In this document: positions 45,701 through 53,441 of the stretch, piece by piece | Layout: each line of letters opens with the position of its first letter | How positions within the stretch are numbered: the first letter of the stretch is position 1 | From: Sergeia podlipaevii | Lineage: Eukaryota; Euglenozoa; Kinetoplastea; Trypanosomatida; Trypanosomatidae | Direction: 5' to 3' | NCBI GenBank assembly: GCA_030849805.1 | Contig: JASANZ010002252.1 | Location: 50,522 to 114,521 of the forward strand | DNA: 64,000 bases | Program-made: the position numbers and the translations under genes | The notes under the pieces: model-generated | Told to the model about the DNA's origin: nothing | What the model saw: only the letters and a program-made list of their open reading frames with translations | Databases searched by the model: none

Positions 45701-46204
45701 TGAGGGACGCACTTGATGACGCCGCTGCTGCTGCTGTGACCCTATCAAGCCAGCCTTGCCCCCTTCTGCTCCATTGCCTTCGCCTGCTACACTAACGCTA
45801 CTGAGATTGCCAGAGGAATGTATAAGTGACCCTAAAGTGTGTATACCAGCCTCGAAAGTGCTGCTTGACGACCACGGTCCACTACTGGTGTTGCCTACAC
45901 CCGTGGCGGCAACAGAAACGGGACCGCTAAAGCGTGCTGTGGCGGCAAAGGTGCTACTACCACTCACGCCACCCGTCACCACCCCAGTCCCACTACAGTC
46001 CTGGTTAGTGACGGATAACGAGGAGTCAACAGGTGTGGCAGGCGCGCTACGTAAAAGAATGCCAACGTTATGGAGCAGAATCCGCGGCGCGGCCTGAGTT
46101 GAAAGGTCTATAAGGGGTTTTGCGGTAGGATCATCGTGAATTTGAAGCGAAAGGAAGGAAGACGACGACGAAGAACTTGTAGCACCCTCATCCTCAGCGT
46201 TCAT
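39725..46204 (-). CDS. Two-pass membrane protein with cyclase-like domain and C-terminal STE-type protein kinase domain
   Basis: A 2159-residue signalling protein. A Ser/Thr-rich disordered N-terminus (1-410) leads to two transmembrane segments at about 420-440 and 472-495, separated by a loop of only 30 or so residues. A long disordered stretch follows. At about 995-1250 a folded region resembles a degenerate class III nucleotide cyclase homology domain (for example DFEADSVVITFNAFKP). The kinase domain occupies about 1855-2157 and looks like the STE11/MEKK group: Lys1884 in VAIKRV, DFG at 1997-1999, and DVWSVGVMV. It departs from consensus: the Gly loop reads SAGTHGRV, the catalytic loop is HRDVAASN (1977-1984) with Ala where Ser/Thr kinases have Lys, and APE is SPQ. 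Catalytic Lys, Asp and DFG are kept, so it may be active. It resembles trypanosomatid membrane MEKK-related kinases; the activating signal is unknown. Confidence 0.85.
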   Translation of the reverse strand: MNAEDEGATSSSSSSSFLSLQIHDDPTAKPLIDLSTQAAPRILLHNVGILLRSAPATPVDSSLSVTNQDCSGTGVVTGGVSGSSTFAATARFSGPVSVAATGVGNTSSGPWSSSSTFEAGIHTLGSLIHSSGNLSSVSVAGEGNGAEGGKAGLIGSQQQQRRHQVRPSPFTKALSPREGGRRRTRATVVIDESVDDDEALRSVPTSNFLPLAYDVPGGATYFPPPTNLPHSTAIFTAEADYSLGSSRRYTKHRPSAVSLVHHERDEVESMLSFSPHQYELSTTFCEQQPSIMSPNTVSTPAFFAARPSIINTSSGDASPTRLYRVGTGFATSPASQCSASHKAESTTTRTSIASRCSSSFASSHSSQRVGQQCRRSIDELNNAEVGGGGWGTVEEPYTLLHYAQHKPIPVASSCPIYKKVGSLIAVLVVVPWAAAAILFGLHMWANRIQDERLKEFNEFYSAPCTGFMRTRDLRLLLGIVLSFVFMVCFNGALAYCLLWRRAFKQLVDAARVAKRSAVALQAMCFSQVNRRSRSHSVRTEHAIAHAGEAGTGELRCSRYCGSPTMTPTEGVHGEATEHETTAVVYIGAEARESQRDQLLSPHDLSFLCWRQRNGGAVEALVQSAACAENSIRSTAAFIPSSTAATACSTLRRVSWLGHHSNKKKNCSHHRASSSTRCARADTVEGTAAAPAESREVLVNVQDATNPLTIGRMLIQRSSMPSSSDASPLILVRESPAVSFSTGETTSALSPAYSGGSINIHLLDISHDTTSNTPYGSLQMSNNRCGDAVPRVWPRPPMQRQHSTRSPQGRETSPSPGSPVLNSSMTSSEGIMQLIAANDSVCLPLHNSSPHYTTLGGTISDHMMYRRNGRMTRRNSDVAALANTLSRSLRPRRVSYDPFSASTATALFSHTGHESMFSAHHPFAGDESLSVLSKSLTAMFRGAAASSGLSGAVGGDTVLSPRFGADESLTFGFRTDTTVSALYESSRAFDDVGPLCPFVACRMFLTPLISLQRATDVAVALSKSKAEMEEMINDISRRFFNCVEVASSSTGGVPYDFEADSVVITFNAFKPVPSVSSVIAACNCALLLARGLSVLKEEIHKQYVAGYMQQRNDDSTSTTTTAIVDDAAAPFFDWGLVVHQSHFVVSQEEVGASVVSYACSPDIDYARMLTYLCPVLHTPILILPSCQVASACGFRQVPVEIVGLDAQNISLLYELCGRRRANDTGEVDMMIATALLQLRRGFYANARATAQPFAADNYAAHRICLLANYMLIHEARRGFFSTAVAGGKADDGTEEEAGKDAGIELSAASTTPELNDVPNPYYRVTPYWITPEAEAMNLSYEAEMLAMMTPAEKQERGEVTHESPQEKRHEKGGALTIQVSHSQLSAPGSPTVPMPRTLPNPPPLSFPKSPLAADKESLASTLIANEMDDMRGDGSCTSSIVTPALLSHTRRLMASSSALPTTNDTEIFSENTSIVQTEAIMASAHSFNSSCINPSTARSSVTVAPVTLAQTANFAPQSSTSSLDMPRNGSNGEEVRRNSSTIRGGRTGRAQSVLVLSPPSCCTISSSNGGDHAQEEAFITLPVTAATASDNTTPGLATDATSDVSEGWACRHVSMSHPDELAIAAAANDTDGAALRQLPVFTKLSSSSHLNTRARFISTLSALEINKSGDITDSSVLGNGDASHKDVQQSQLHLQQQPGSNVLYSAHGLTLIPPLTNSSFDLSNGSRLCPTKNPMREVIVIVHGDDRCDERAFNQAVPPRISVSPIPSSSINQHTTQLSLQGTSPDSGVFAPNHDASAEVEKDVCRDVDIGEGTPKDLGSVDVASATGAAAAASSMSVAAYTATNTSYESRDPLVFELGQQISAGTHGRVVFMGLRQDGRIVAIKRVPLASTSSAAQDAEAAQREVDTLSRLKHDNIVRYIASCYQDSYLYIIMEHVSGGSLLSMLQNFGSLPHGIVRRYTTSILSGLRYLHEHNIVHRDVAASNVLVSIDGLCKLTDFGGSIGSVSSQRTVNKGRRKSGARLYTQPWGMSPAVEESTPILPSGAPLDDNRAGAPAVFGTPLYMSPQACGGVVHHKNDVWSVGVMVCLSLTGQYPWEAKDTQDVDEFMSRLACGELRPQLPSSNAALDTEVTDFINQCLEVELEDRPSAAELLMHPFIIH

Positions 46205-47071
46205 TCGCTACCATACACAGCGAAATTTAAAAAAGGGGGTAAAAAAGATAAATAAAATAAAATAATAAAATAAGCTGATAAGTTTATATATCAAGATACA
46301 GTGGCTTTATTAGATAAAAGCAACAATTTTTTTAAGACAAAATGAAAGAGAAATAAAGGAGGAGAGAATCCTCTCGCTTCTGTGCGCACTTAAAAATAAA
46401 TAGAAAAAGAAATAAAAAAGATATGTATACAGGCAAAAGAAGAGAAAAAAAATAGAAGGCACTTTTTATAGAAATCTTTCCAAGCATGTACAGTTACCTG
46501 CAACTAGAGCAAAAAGAAAAAAAAGAAAGAAAAGAGAGAGGATAAAATAATTTAAAGCAAAATATGAAGAGAAAAGGGAAAAGAATCAGTTCATCTACAA
46601 AGGCCTCTGCGTTGAAAAGATATTGAGTAAGTCATGTAGAGACAGAAAATAAACCTATGGCAAATATTAATCGCATTGTTTCAAAGTTCATCCATTATGA
46701 CAAACATCAAATTCTTTATGCACTTCTTTCTGCGTGTGCATGCTGATTGATGTCATACATTGTGCCTTCCGTTTATTTTTACCTTTTGCAGGAAAGTAAA
46801 AAAGAGCGCATCACCGTCATCTATACCTGCGAACATGTGCTGTCTTTTATACACGATAAGCAGCGCGCATATGCAGAAAGGAACAAAAAAAAAATAGCAA
46901 ATAATATATATACCATTTTGCATATCAAGCACCTACGTGCAAACACATGTTCATATTCTATATGGAAAAGAAAAGATAAAGCGAAGCAATTGCCTCAATA
47001 ATCGCACCAACGCAAATGGCGGCAAATTATTTTTGTGCTCAAAAAAAAAAAAGGCAAATCCATTGCACTCC
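46205..47071. other. Intergenic region
   Basis: An 870-base AT-rich spacer. A purine-rich plus-strand stretch (46230-46245) upstream of the large kinase ATG is its likely pyrimidine tract on the coding strand. A-rich purine tracts continue to about 46580. No supported gene. Confidence 0.6.
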
Positions 47072-47950
47072 TCACTGCTTCTCATCATCTCCATTCCCAT
47101 CAGGAGAGTTGCCGGTATTATCACCGCCACTACCACCAGCACCAGAAATCATCATTTGCTCCAGAACCCACTCCTCTTCGTCTGAGTTCATGCCCTCATC
47201 GTTGTTTATGAACAAGTGCTCACCCTCATCCACTCCACCAACTAGCTCGCTATAGTCAGAAATAAATTCTCCTAGAAGAAGCATCTGATCAGGAGTCATC
47301 TGGCTGAACGTTGCGGAGGCGGCCGCGGCGATGGCTTCGCTCGAGTATTCACCAGGTTTCAGCTGCGGTTTCTGCGCATCTTTTCCTGTTGCTGCCGCCT
47401 GTCCGCGCGGTCTCAGCTCACGCTGAAACTTTAGTAGGTTGCTGTTGTAAATGCATAGCATCTCATCCGGAAGCATCTGCATAAGCGTGTCAACCTCCTT
47501 TGAAGGCACTTGCTCGAGAAACAGTGCCCAGTCCATGAACTCAGCGTTGTTGTCAACGCCGTGGGTTTGGTGCTCTTGCCGTCGACGCTGATCACCTCCC
47601 TTTTTATTTTTTGATTTTTTATTCTTGCGAACAGCGTGAGGTGGTGCCCCCGCTTCTTTTGATGCAGTCGTTGTGGGAACTCGTTGAGCACTAGCATGCT
47701 CTCGCGAGCTGACTGATGTTGTTGTTGTTGTTGTTGTTGTTGGCTGTGGTGGATTTCGCATGAAAGACGGGATAAAAGGAGCGGCATCTCCTGACAGCTG
47801 ATAGGGTCTATGAGTACCGTCTTTTGCACAACCAGGTGCTGCGGTGCTACTGGGAACAGATGAGGAAGAAGAGGTCATAATGGTAGCGGCAGTGGCGGTA
47901 CTACCTTGTGCCGATGGTATAGCACCTTGCTTTTGTAGTTGGTGTTCCAT
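47072..47950 (-). CDS. Hypothetical low-complexity protein with a PAM2-like motif
   Basis: A 292-residue protein without a recognised globular family. Residues 50-61 read YQLSGDAAPFIP, which aligns with the PAM2 consensus (Leu at 3, Ala at 7, Phe at 10, Pro at 12; Pro replaces the usual Glu at 9). PAM2 peptides bind the MLLE domain of poly(A)-binding protein. A poly-Thr run follows (about 71-78, encoded by a GTT/AAC microsatellite), then a Lys/Arg-rich cluster (KNKKSKNKKGG, about 108-118). An acidic, helical C-terminal half contains two similar helices, LMQMLPDEMLCIYNS and FSQMTPDQMLLLGEF. The profile suits an mRNA-bound regulator; a role in PABP recruitment is inference from the motif. Confidence 0.75.
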   Translation of the reverse strand: MEHQLQKQGAIPSAQGSTATAATIMTSSSSSVPSSTAAPGCAKDGTHRPYQLSGDAAPFIPSFMRNPPQPTTTTTTTTSVSSREHASAQRVPTTTASKEAGAPPHAVRKNKKSKNKKGGDQRRRQEHQTHGVDNNAEFMDWALFLEQVPSKEVDTLMQMLPDEMLCIYNSNLLKFQRELRPRGQAAATGKDAQKPQLKPGEYSSEAIAAAASATFSQMTPDQMLLLGEFISDYSELVGGVDEGEHLFINNDEGMNSDEEEWVLEQMMISGAGGSGGDNTGNSPDGNGDDEKQ

Positions 47951-48826
47951 TCTAACTAGAGAGACACAATATAATAATATAATGTTTCGTAGGTTTGTGA
48001 ATGTATGCGTGTGTGTGCGTGTATGAATCGAGTCTTACACGTGTAAAAACGATAAGACGCACAAACTATACTAACTGCAAAATGAGACATTTATGTCAAA
48101 AAAAAAAAAAAAGATATATAAAGGATACAAGAAAATGAATAAAACAAGTAGCAATTCATCATCTACGACCACCAGGCTTTCTTCACGAGCACGCGATAGC
48201 GATAATCACTGCATTTCTTTTCTTGAAAGAAAATTAGGCACATGTGCTGCTGTTGCTGCCGTTGTTGTTGTTGTTCCGCTTCTTCAAATCTGAAGAAACG
48301 CCAAAAGTGTTAAAAACAATACAATATCAAGCCGAGAAAATCTCTCCTTGCTTTTCGCTTACATTTCTTCTTTTATTTAGCTGTTCTCTTTCCGTTCACT
48401 TCTCAATGTACAAATGTAAGGCAAATGTATAGAAAAAAAAAGAGAAAAGCATGAGCACTCGCGGTGACTGCAAAAAGCAGCAAAAAAAAAAAAAGATGAA
48501 GCCTTCGTATCTGCACTATAAAGAAAAAGCTGCTCTGCTACCTATCTGGCAGAACTCTCTCCCCCCCCCCTCACAAAAAAAAAAAAAATGGGGCAAGTAA
48601 CACGTACTCAAGGTAACAATACAACCCACAAGAAACAACAAATATATACATGTTTCAGTTTCCTTTTCTCCCCTATCTCTTTCTCTCTGAATGTATGTGT
48701 GTATGTGTGCGTGTGCGTGTGCGTGTGTGTACATTTGTGCCTGCCTGTGGTGCTGTCGTATTCTACGGGGGGGGGGAGGGGGCCACGACTTACAAATAGG
48801 ATGGCGTCACCTTTAGAGCACCTTCT
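47951..48826. other. Intergenic region
   Basis: An 880-base spacer with A runs (48098-48111, 48481-48493, 48576-48589), a C run near 48561-48570 and a GT-rich tract at about 48692-48730 close to the phosphatase stop. A G9 run occurs near 48768-48776. No gene seen. Confidence 0.6.
48692..48730. repeat. GT-rich microsatellite
   Basis: Imperfect GT dinucleotide tract with C substitutions on the plus strand, about 100 bases beyond the stop codon of the phosphatase gene, so probably in its 3' UTR. Confidence 0.8.
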
Positions 48827-51472
48827 TCACATCTCAAGGAACTGGTTGATGCCTGGCTCATCTGTGATGCCACGTACTGCGTTCATCGTGAAACAACAGA
48901 GCAGCCACAGCAGTTCTGGAAAAGAGTGGAACACACCACCGAATGAACTCAAGCCCGTCTGTCGCCCAAGTATTGAGCACAAGAGGAGAAAGACAAGAAA
49001 AATAACGACGAGCTTAAGCAAGCTGGCTCCTACATTGCGTACAGCAATACACACTTTGGATTGTTTGTTTTCACACTTACGTAAAGACCCCAGCAGCCGT
49101 GCAGTGGTACTTCTACTCGCTCTCGACTCAGGAAACACTGTCACTGATGATATGTGCGCCTCTTCGTCCTCTTCACCACCATGGTAGTCCTCGTAATGAT
49201 TAACGTCCTCATACAACTCTTGATGAAAGGAGGAGGTTGTACCTGCACTGCCGGGAGAGTCCCCACCGAAGGCGTGATTGATAAAGCGCAACTGCTCAAT
49301 TGCTACGCGCAGCGAGTTGGCCGCTCCCACGTCGCTCCTTCTGCTTCGATGGCTTTGCCTACAGCAAAGATAAAGAAGAAGTCCCTGGACTCCCTCAAGC
49401 GCCACTGCGGAAGCAGCGAAGACGCCAGCATCACCGCGATGGTGGCGCCACAGCACGAGAGCACCAAAAGGAATCAATGCACAGAGTGCTCTCAGAGCAA
49501 CAGTGAGGCAGACCGCAGCAGTCCTGGTCGTGGTTGATACAGTGGAGTGTGGGACCCCACGCACGCGCTGAGTTCCACCATCGGTGCTTGTAGCAGGCAC
49601 CCTCACCGTCTCGGAGACTGGCTCATGAGGTCCAGCTAGAACTCTTCCACGCACAACAACGTTACTATCTAATGCGGAACTTGTGGCGGCAACACTTGCG
49701 GTTTGTGACTGCGTACTGCACGTTTCCCTCTCCACACGTGCTGTCGATGACACCGCAACGGTGCTTGACCGAGCACCATCTGTAAGGGCGTTCATTACAC
49801 TCGACATGCCATCTTCGCCTCCATCTACTTGTCCGCTTACTTCACTATCCAGTGCTGAGCTTTTCTTCATCAAAGTGTCATCGCTGACACAAAAATCGCA
49901 CAGCTCCACGCTCTGATTATCATCGTCACCTTCGCCACTAGCATCTGCGTTTACCTTGCTGAAGCTTGTGTGCCCAAAGCTCATTGGTGGATGAGCGGGG
50001 GAGATTACCGAAGACTGCAACAGGGTCCCGATGGGCAGTCGGACCTTTTCACAGCCTTCGCACCCGTTTGGGTGCACAATCGCTGCAGGGAGAGTGGTGG
50101 GCTCTGTACTAGAGGGAATCGCAGAGAAATCATTTGAGATGGGAGTGGACACAGTAGGACTGCTACGAGACCCCTCGCGCGTTGTACGTGAACTATGGCA
50201 ATGCAACACGGTGGTGGCCGGTGGCGGTGTAGGGGAACGCTCCAAAGTAGGCGTAAGCCACTTCACTGGCGCCGCAGTCACCGACGCAAGCTGGTGGCGT
50301 CGTGGTGCATTGCCAGAATCGCCACGCGGCCTTCTGTTTACTGAGCTCAAAGGGACAGAGCAGTTGCCATACTCCTCATCGTTACTGTTCGAGCCTCCTC
50401 CGTCATCATCCATGCCATCGTCATCATAACCGCTCGATCTGTCTGAGTCACTGCTGCTTGGTAACGGCATGACACGGTTGACACGGTGCGCAACACGAGC
50501 CTGTTGATGCAGCTGCTGATACACAGGATCGTGCGGCTCCTCGTCAAGCCCGTCCACAATCCAGTTCACCCCAACAGAGCTCTCTAGGTGGAAAACTCCA
50601 TTGTGAAGTCCGTAGCGCTTCATGACAATGTGTGAAAGAAAGCAAGTTTCATAAATAGTACGTGCTGGATAGAAAGCAGAGAGCACAGCACTGACAGCGT
50701 CTCCATGAGTAACGATGATAACGTCGCGTGGTCTTTGGCTATTATGGTCAGCATTGCTGTCAGTGATGGTCTGACTACTACCATTATTATTACTATTTCC
50801 GTTGTCATTCATGCTACGATGCCGCTGTTGTTGCTGCTGATGGGTGTGACATCTACGTCTAACGGGATGTGCGCCACTTTGAATGGGAGGCGTGCTACTC
50901 CCGCCGGTGCTTGGTGGCAACAGCACCGGAGCTGCGCCTAGTCGCTGTGGTGTCAACTGATTACCAGGAGAAATAGCACCCATCATAGCACCACCGCCAC
51001 TAGCGCCGAGTGCCGCCCAATTCATAAAACTACTTCTGTAACGCGTGTAGGCTTCGTCGAGAGTTTCGCCCCATTCTGGCAAGACACCAATGACGTCTCC
51101 AGCGCTGCAGCCGCTACCACTGTCACAAACGTCAAAGGTCGGCTTACTAGTTGCTTTAATCCGTGAAGGGCCAAAAACCTCGCATACCGCACAGTCAATC
51201 CTCACCGGTGTGGTCACACCAATCCCACAACGTTGCAACATCTCGGCTGTCTCGATGCAGCGAAGAAACGGAGATGTCACCACAATGAGCTCCCTCGCCT
51301 TCGCTTCACCGATGGCAGCTTTGATCTCCTGGGCCGCTTTTTTTACAGCCGCCTTGCCTTGCTCTGTCAGTGGTGGGTTCACCTCCGCTAGTGCGTTGAT
51401 GGCGCTGTCTCTGCGCTCTCCGTGGCGAAGAACAATGACGTGCTGCTCCTGCTGTTGTATAGCTCCCGCCAT
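48827..51472 (-). CDS. Histidine phosphatase-domain protein with C-terminal membrane segments
   Basis: An 881-residue protein with an N-terminal histidine phosphatase (phosphoglycerate mutase-like) domain. The catalytic RHGE is at 16-19 (His17 the expected phospho-acceptor), with supporting SPFLRCIETAEML, and the second catalytic His in VTHGD is at residue 256. The halves of the domain are separated by a low-complexity insertion of roughly 90 residues that includes a QQQQQ run. Residues of about 300-630 are Ser/Thr-rich and probably disordered. The C-terminal quarter holds hydrophobic segments at about 645-700 and 811-829 and a weaker one at 850-861, suggesting membrane attachment by the tail. 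The fold resembles the UBASH3/TULA and fungal YOR283W-like branches more than glycolytic dPGM. The substrate could be a phosphoprotein or a small phosphoester; this is not decidable here. Confidence 0.82.
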   Translation of the reverse strand: MAGAIQQQEQHVIVLRHGERRDSAINALAEVNPPLTEQGKAAVKKAAQEIKAAIGEAKARELIVVTSPFLRCIETAEMLQRCGIGVTTPVRIDCAVCEVFGPSRIKATSKPTFDVCDSGSGCSAGDVIGVLPEWGETLDEAYTRYRSSFMNWAALGASGGGAMMGAISPGNQLTPQRLGAAPVLLPPSTGGSSTPPIQSGAHPVRRRCHTHQQQQQRHRSMNDNGNSNNNGSSQTITDSNADHNSQRPRDVIIVTHGDAVSAVLSAFYPARTIYETCFLSHIVMKRYGLHNGVFHLESSVGVNWIVDGLDEEPHDPVYQQLHQQARVAHRVNRVMPLPSSSDSDRSSGYDDDGMDDDGGGSNSNDEEYGNCSVPLSSVNRRPRGDSGNAPRRHQLASVTAAPVKWLTPTLERSPTPPPATTVLHCHSSRTTREGSRSSPTVSTPISNDFSAIPSSTEPTTLPAAIVHPNGCEGCEKVRLPIGTLLQSSVISPAHPPMSFGHTSFSKVNADASGEGDDDNQSVELCDFCVSDDTLMKKSSALDSEVSGQVDGGEDGMSSVMNALTDGARSSTVAVSSTARVERETCSTQSQTASVAATSSALDSNVVVRGRVLAGPHEPVSETVRVPATSTDGGTQRVRGVPHSTVSTTTRTAAVCLTVALRALCALIPFGALVLWRHHRGDAGVFAASAVALEGVQGLLLYLCCRQSHRSRRSDVGAANSLRVAIEQLRFINHAFGGDSPGSAGTTSSFHQELYEDVNHYEDYHGGEEDEEAHISSVTVFPESRASRSTTARLLGSLRKCENKQSKVCIAVRNVGASLLKLVVIFLVFLLLCSILGRQTGLSSFGGVFHSFPELLWLLCCFTMNAVRGITDEPGINQFLEM

Positions 51473-53441
51473 GGTATGTCTTAGAAAAAAAAATACTGGG
51501 TGGCAAATATAAGCAGAGAGGGAGTGCGCACACGTAGGAGTGGCACAATCAAAATAAAAAGTGATGCTGAAAAAAAAAAGGAAAAACTTTCACAAAGGTA
51601 CGCCACAATGCAAACAATTAAACGTAGCGAGCGGTATATAGATAACACGTATTATTGTAAGAATACTGCCTCGCTCCAAACCAAGGAAGAAAAAAACAAT
51701 AATATACACACGCTGATATGCTAAAATAAGGAAGCTCTTGGAATGTAGAGAAGTTTCTCTGTATTCGAACTTTCTCTTTCTCCTTCTCCTTCACCCTCTC
51801 TCTTTCTTTCTTCTTTGTTTTGCCTTGCTGCTCAGAAGCTTCGTGTTTTGAAAAAGAATATATAAGCAGATAACGGGGGCTCTTAAGCAGCTATTTTCCC
51901 CCTTTTCTCTTTTGCTACGCCGGTGGCGCTGAATCCCTCAAAATGCAGTCACTAGCAAGCCAGTTTGAGAGGAGGAGGGGATACGAATAAGCGGCTGCAG
52001 CGATGCAACCGCTTCAAAAAAAAAAAAAGTGCGTGTGTATTTGTGTGTGTGCGTGTGTCTCCCTTGGTCTGTTCTCACTCCACTGACATAAAATATGTAT
52101 ATGGATGACCTCACAGAAAAGGTAAAAGATGCGCAGCAGTTTACGATCCCTCGTAAGAACACACTCACACACACACACACAAGAAAAAAAAAGCGTTCCT
52201 CACGCGGCTTTATGTTATGCGCTGCGCGGGTACGCAAGAGTTGCTGCTATATGAGAGTGATAGAAGACACCGACAAACAAGAAAGCGAGAGACAAAGGAA
52301 AAAGAAATATGTATATGTATACGCAGAAAAGCATTGTTCATAATGTATCCCAGGAGTAAAAAAAAAAAAAGCTCCTAGAAAGCTAAGAGTCAATACGCCA
52401 AAAGGACAAAATACAGATATAGCAATAGAAAGAGCAAAAAAAAAAAATCTATGCTGCTTCTTCTTTTTTTTTTTCTGTCGTTGTTCTGAATAAAATTGAT
52501 GTGAGCGAATATTTAAAGAGCCGATTTACAAATTTTGTCCCCAGCCTCGCACACTTGCGCACACATACTCACTACTGGTGTTTGAGTATTTGTTAGTTAT
52601 TGTCAAAAAAAAAAATGAGCTTTCTGCCTTAGTGTAGATACTGCTTTCAAACAACAACAACAACAACAACAAAAAGATGCAGTCACATCAATAGCCTTGT
52701 CACTTTGCCACTAATCACCTCTTCAGCAAATGCTCTTTTTTTTTAAAAAAAAAAAAGATGCTTAGCGACGTTTTCCGCAATCAACCCTGCACACAACGTA
52801 CAAGGGGATTACACGTATCGGCCAGGTTTTGCAAAAAGGGAGTAGATAATAATGATAAAACTGCAGCCCCTAGCAATCACACCTTGCAATAAAAGAAAAA
52901 GTTCTCTTCCCTTTTCAATTTTTTTTTCTCCTTGTTGATGTCGTTTGTCCTTGAACCTGAATGTACAAAAAAAAAAAAAAGCAAGTAAGAGAAGTGTAAG
53001 CGTCTCTGTGTAAAAAAAAAAAAAAAACGTGCATTGTGGGCACATGACTGGGTACAGACTCTGGTTCGCCCAGTTCCAAAACAAAAGGCAGATGCAAAAG
53101 TCCCCCCGTATGATTGCTCCTCTCCTCAGAATATTCACACGCATTTTTACACACAATCACTACAACACAATCTCTAAATGCGCATGCTCGATTTTCGATA
53201 CATAAAAAAATGTATTTTTTTTTTTTCAATAAAAAAAAATAGATATCTTTGGCAATAGCACAAGAAAAATCCTTCCCTTTACTTTTTTTTTCTTCCACGA
53301 TAAATATAACATATGTAGCAATCATCATCCTCATAAAAATTAAAAAAAAACCGCCAAATTACGAGCTCACAACCAGTTACACTATATCCTTTCCTTGCCT
53401 CTCACTCTCTCAAAATATATATGCTTCCCTGCAGTTGCTTC
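51473..53441. other. Intergenic region
   Basis: A 2.0 kb AT-rich spacer. It has a pyrimidine-rich plus-strand stretch (about 51767-51830), GT-rich sequence near 52031-52057, a CAA-type microsatellite at 52649-52673, a T-run/A-run palindrome near 52736-52757, and several A runs of about 14 (52969-52981, 53013-53027). No gene supported. Confidence 0.6.
52649..52673. repeat. (ACA)n microsatellite
   Basis: About eight ACA trinucleotide units on the plus strand, in the 3' flank of the RRM/PAM2 protein gene. Confidence 0.9.

Noticed and set aside
51755..51790. TTCGAAC-like tRNA B-box match
   Set aside because: Surrounded by pyrimidine-rich sequence with no cloverleaf arms or A box; the only such match that I noticed in the spacers.
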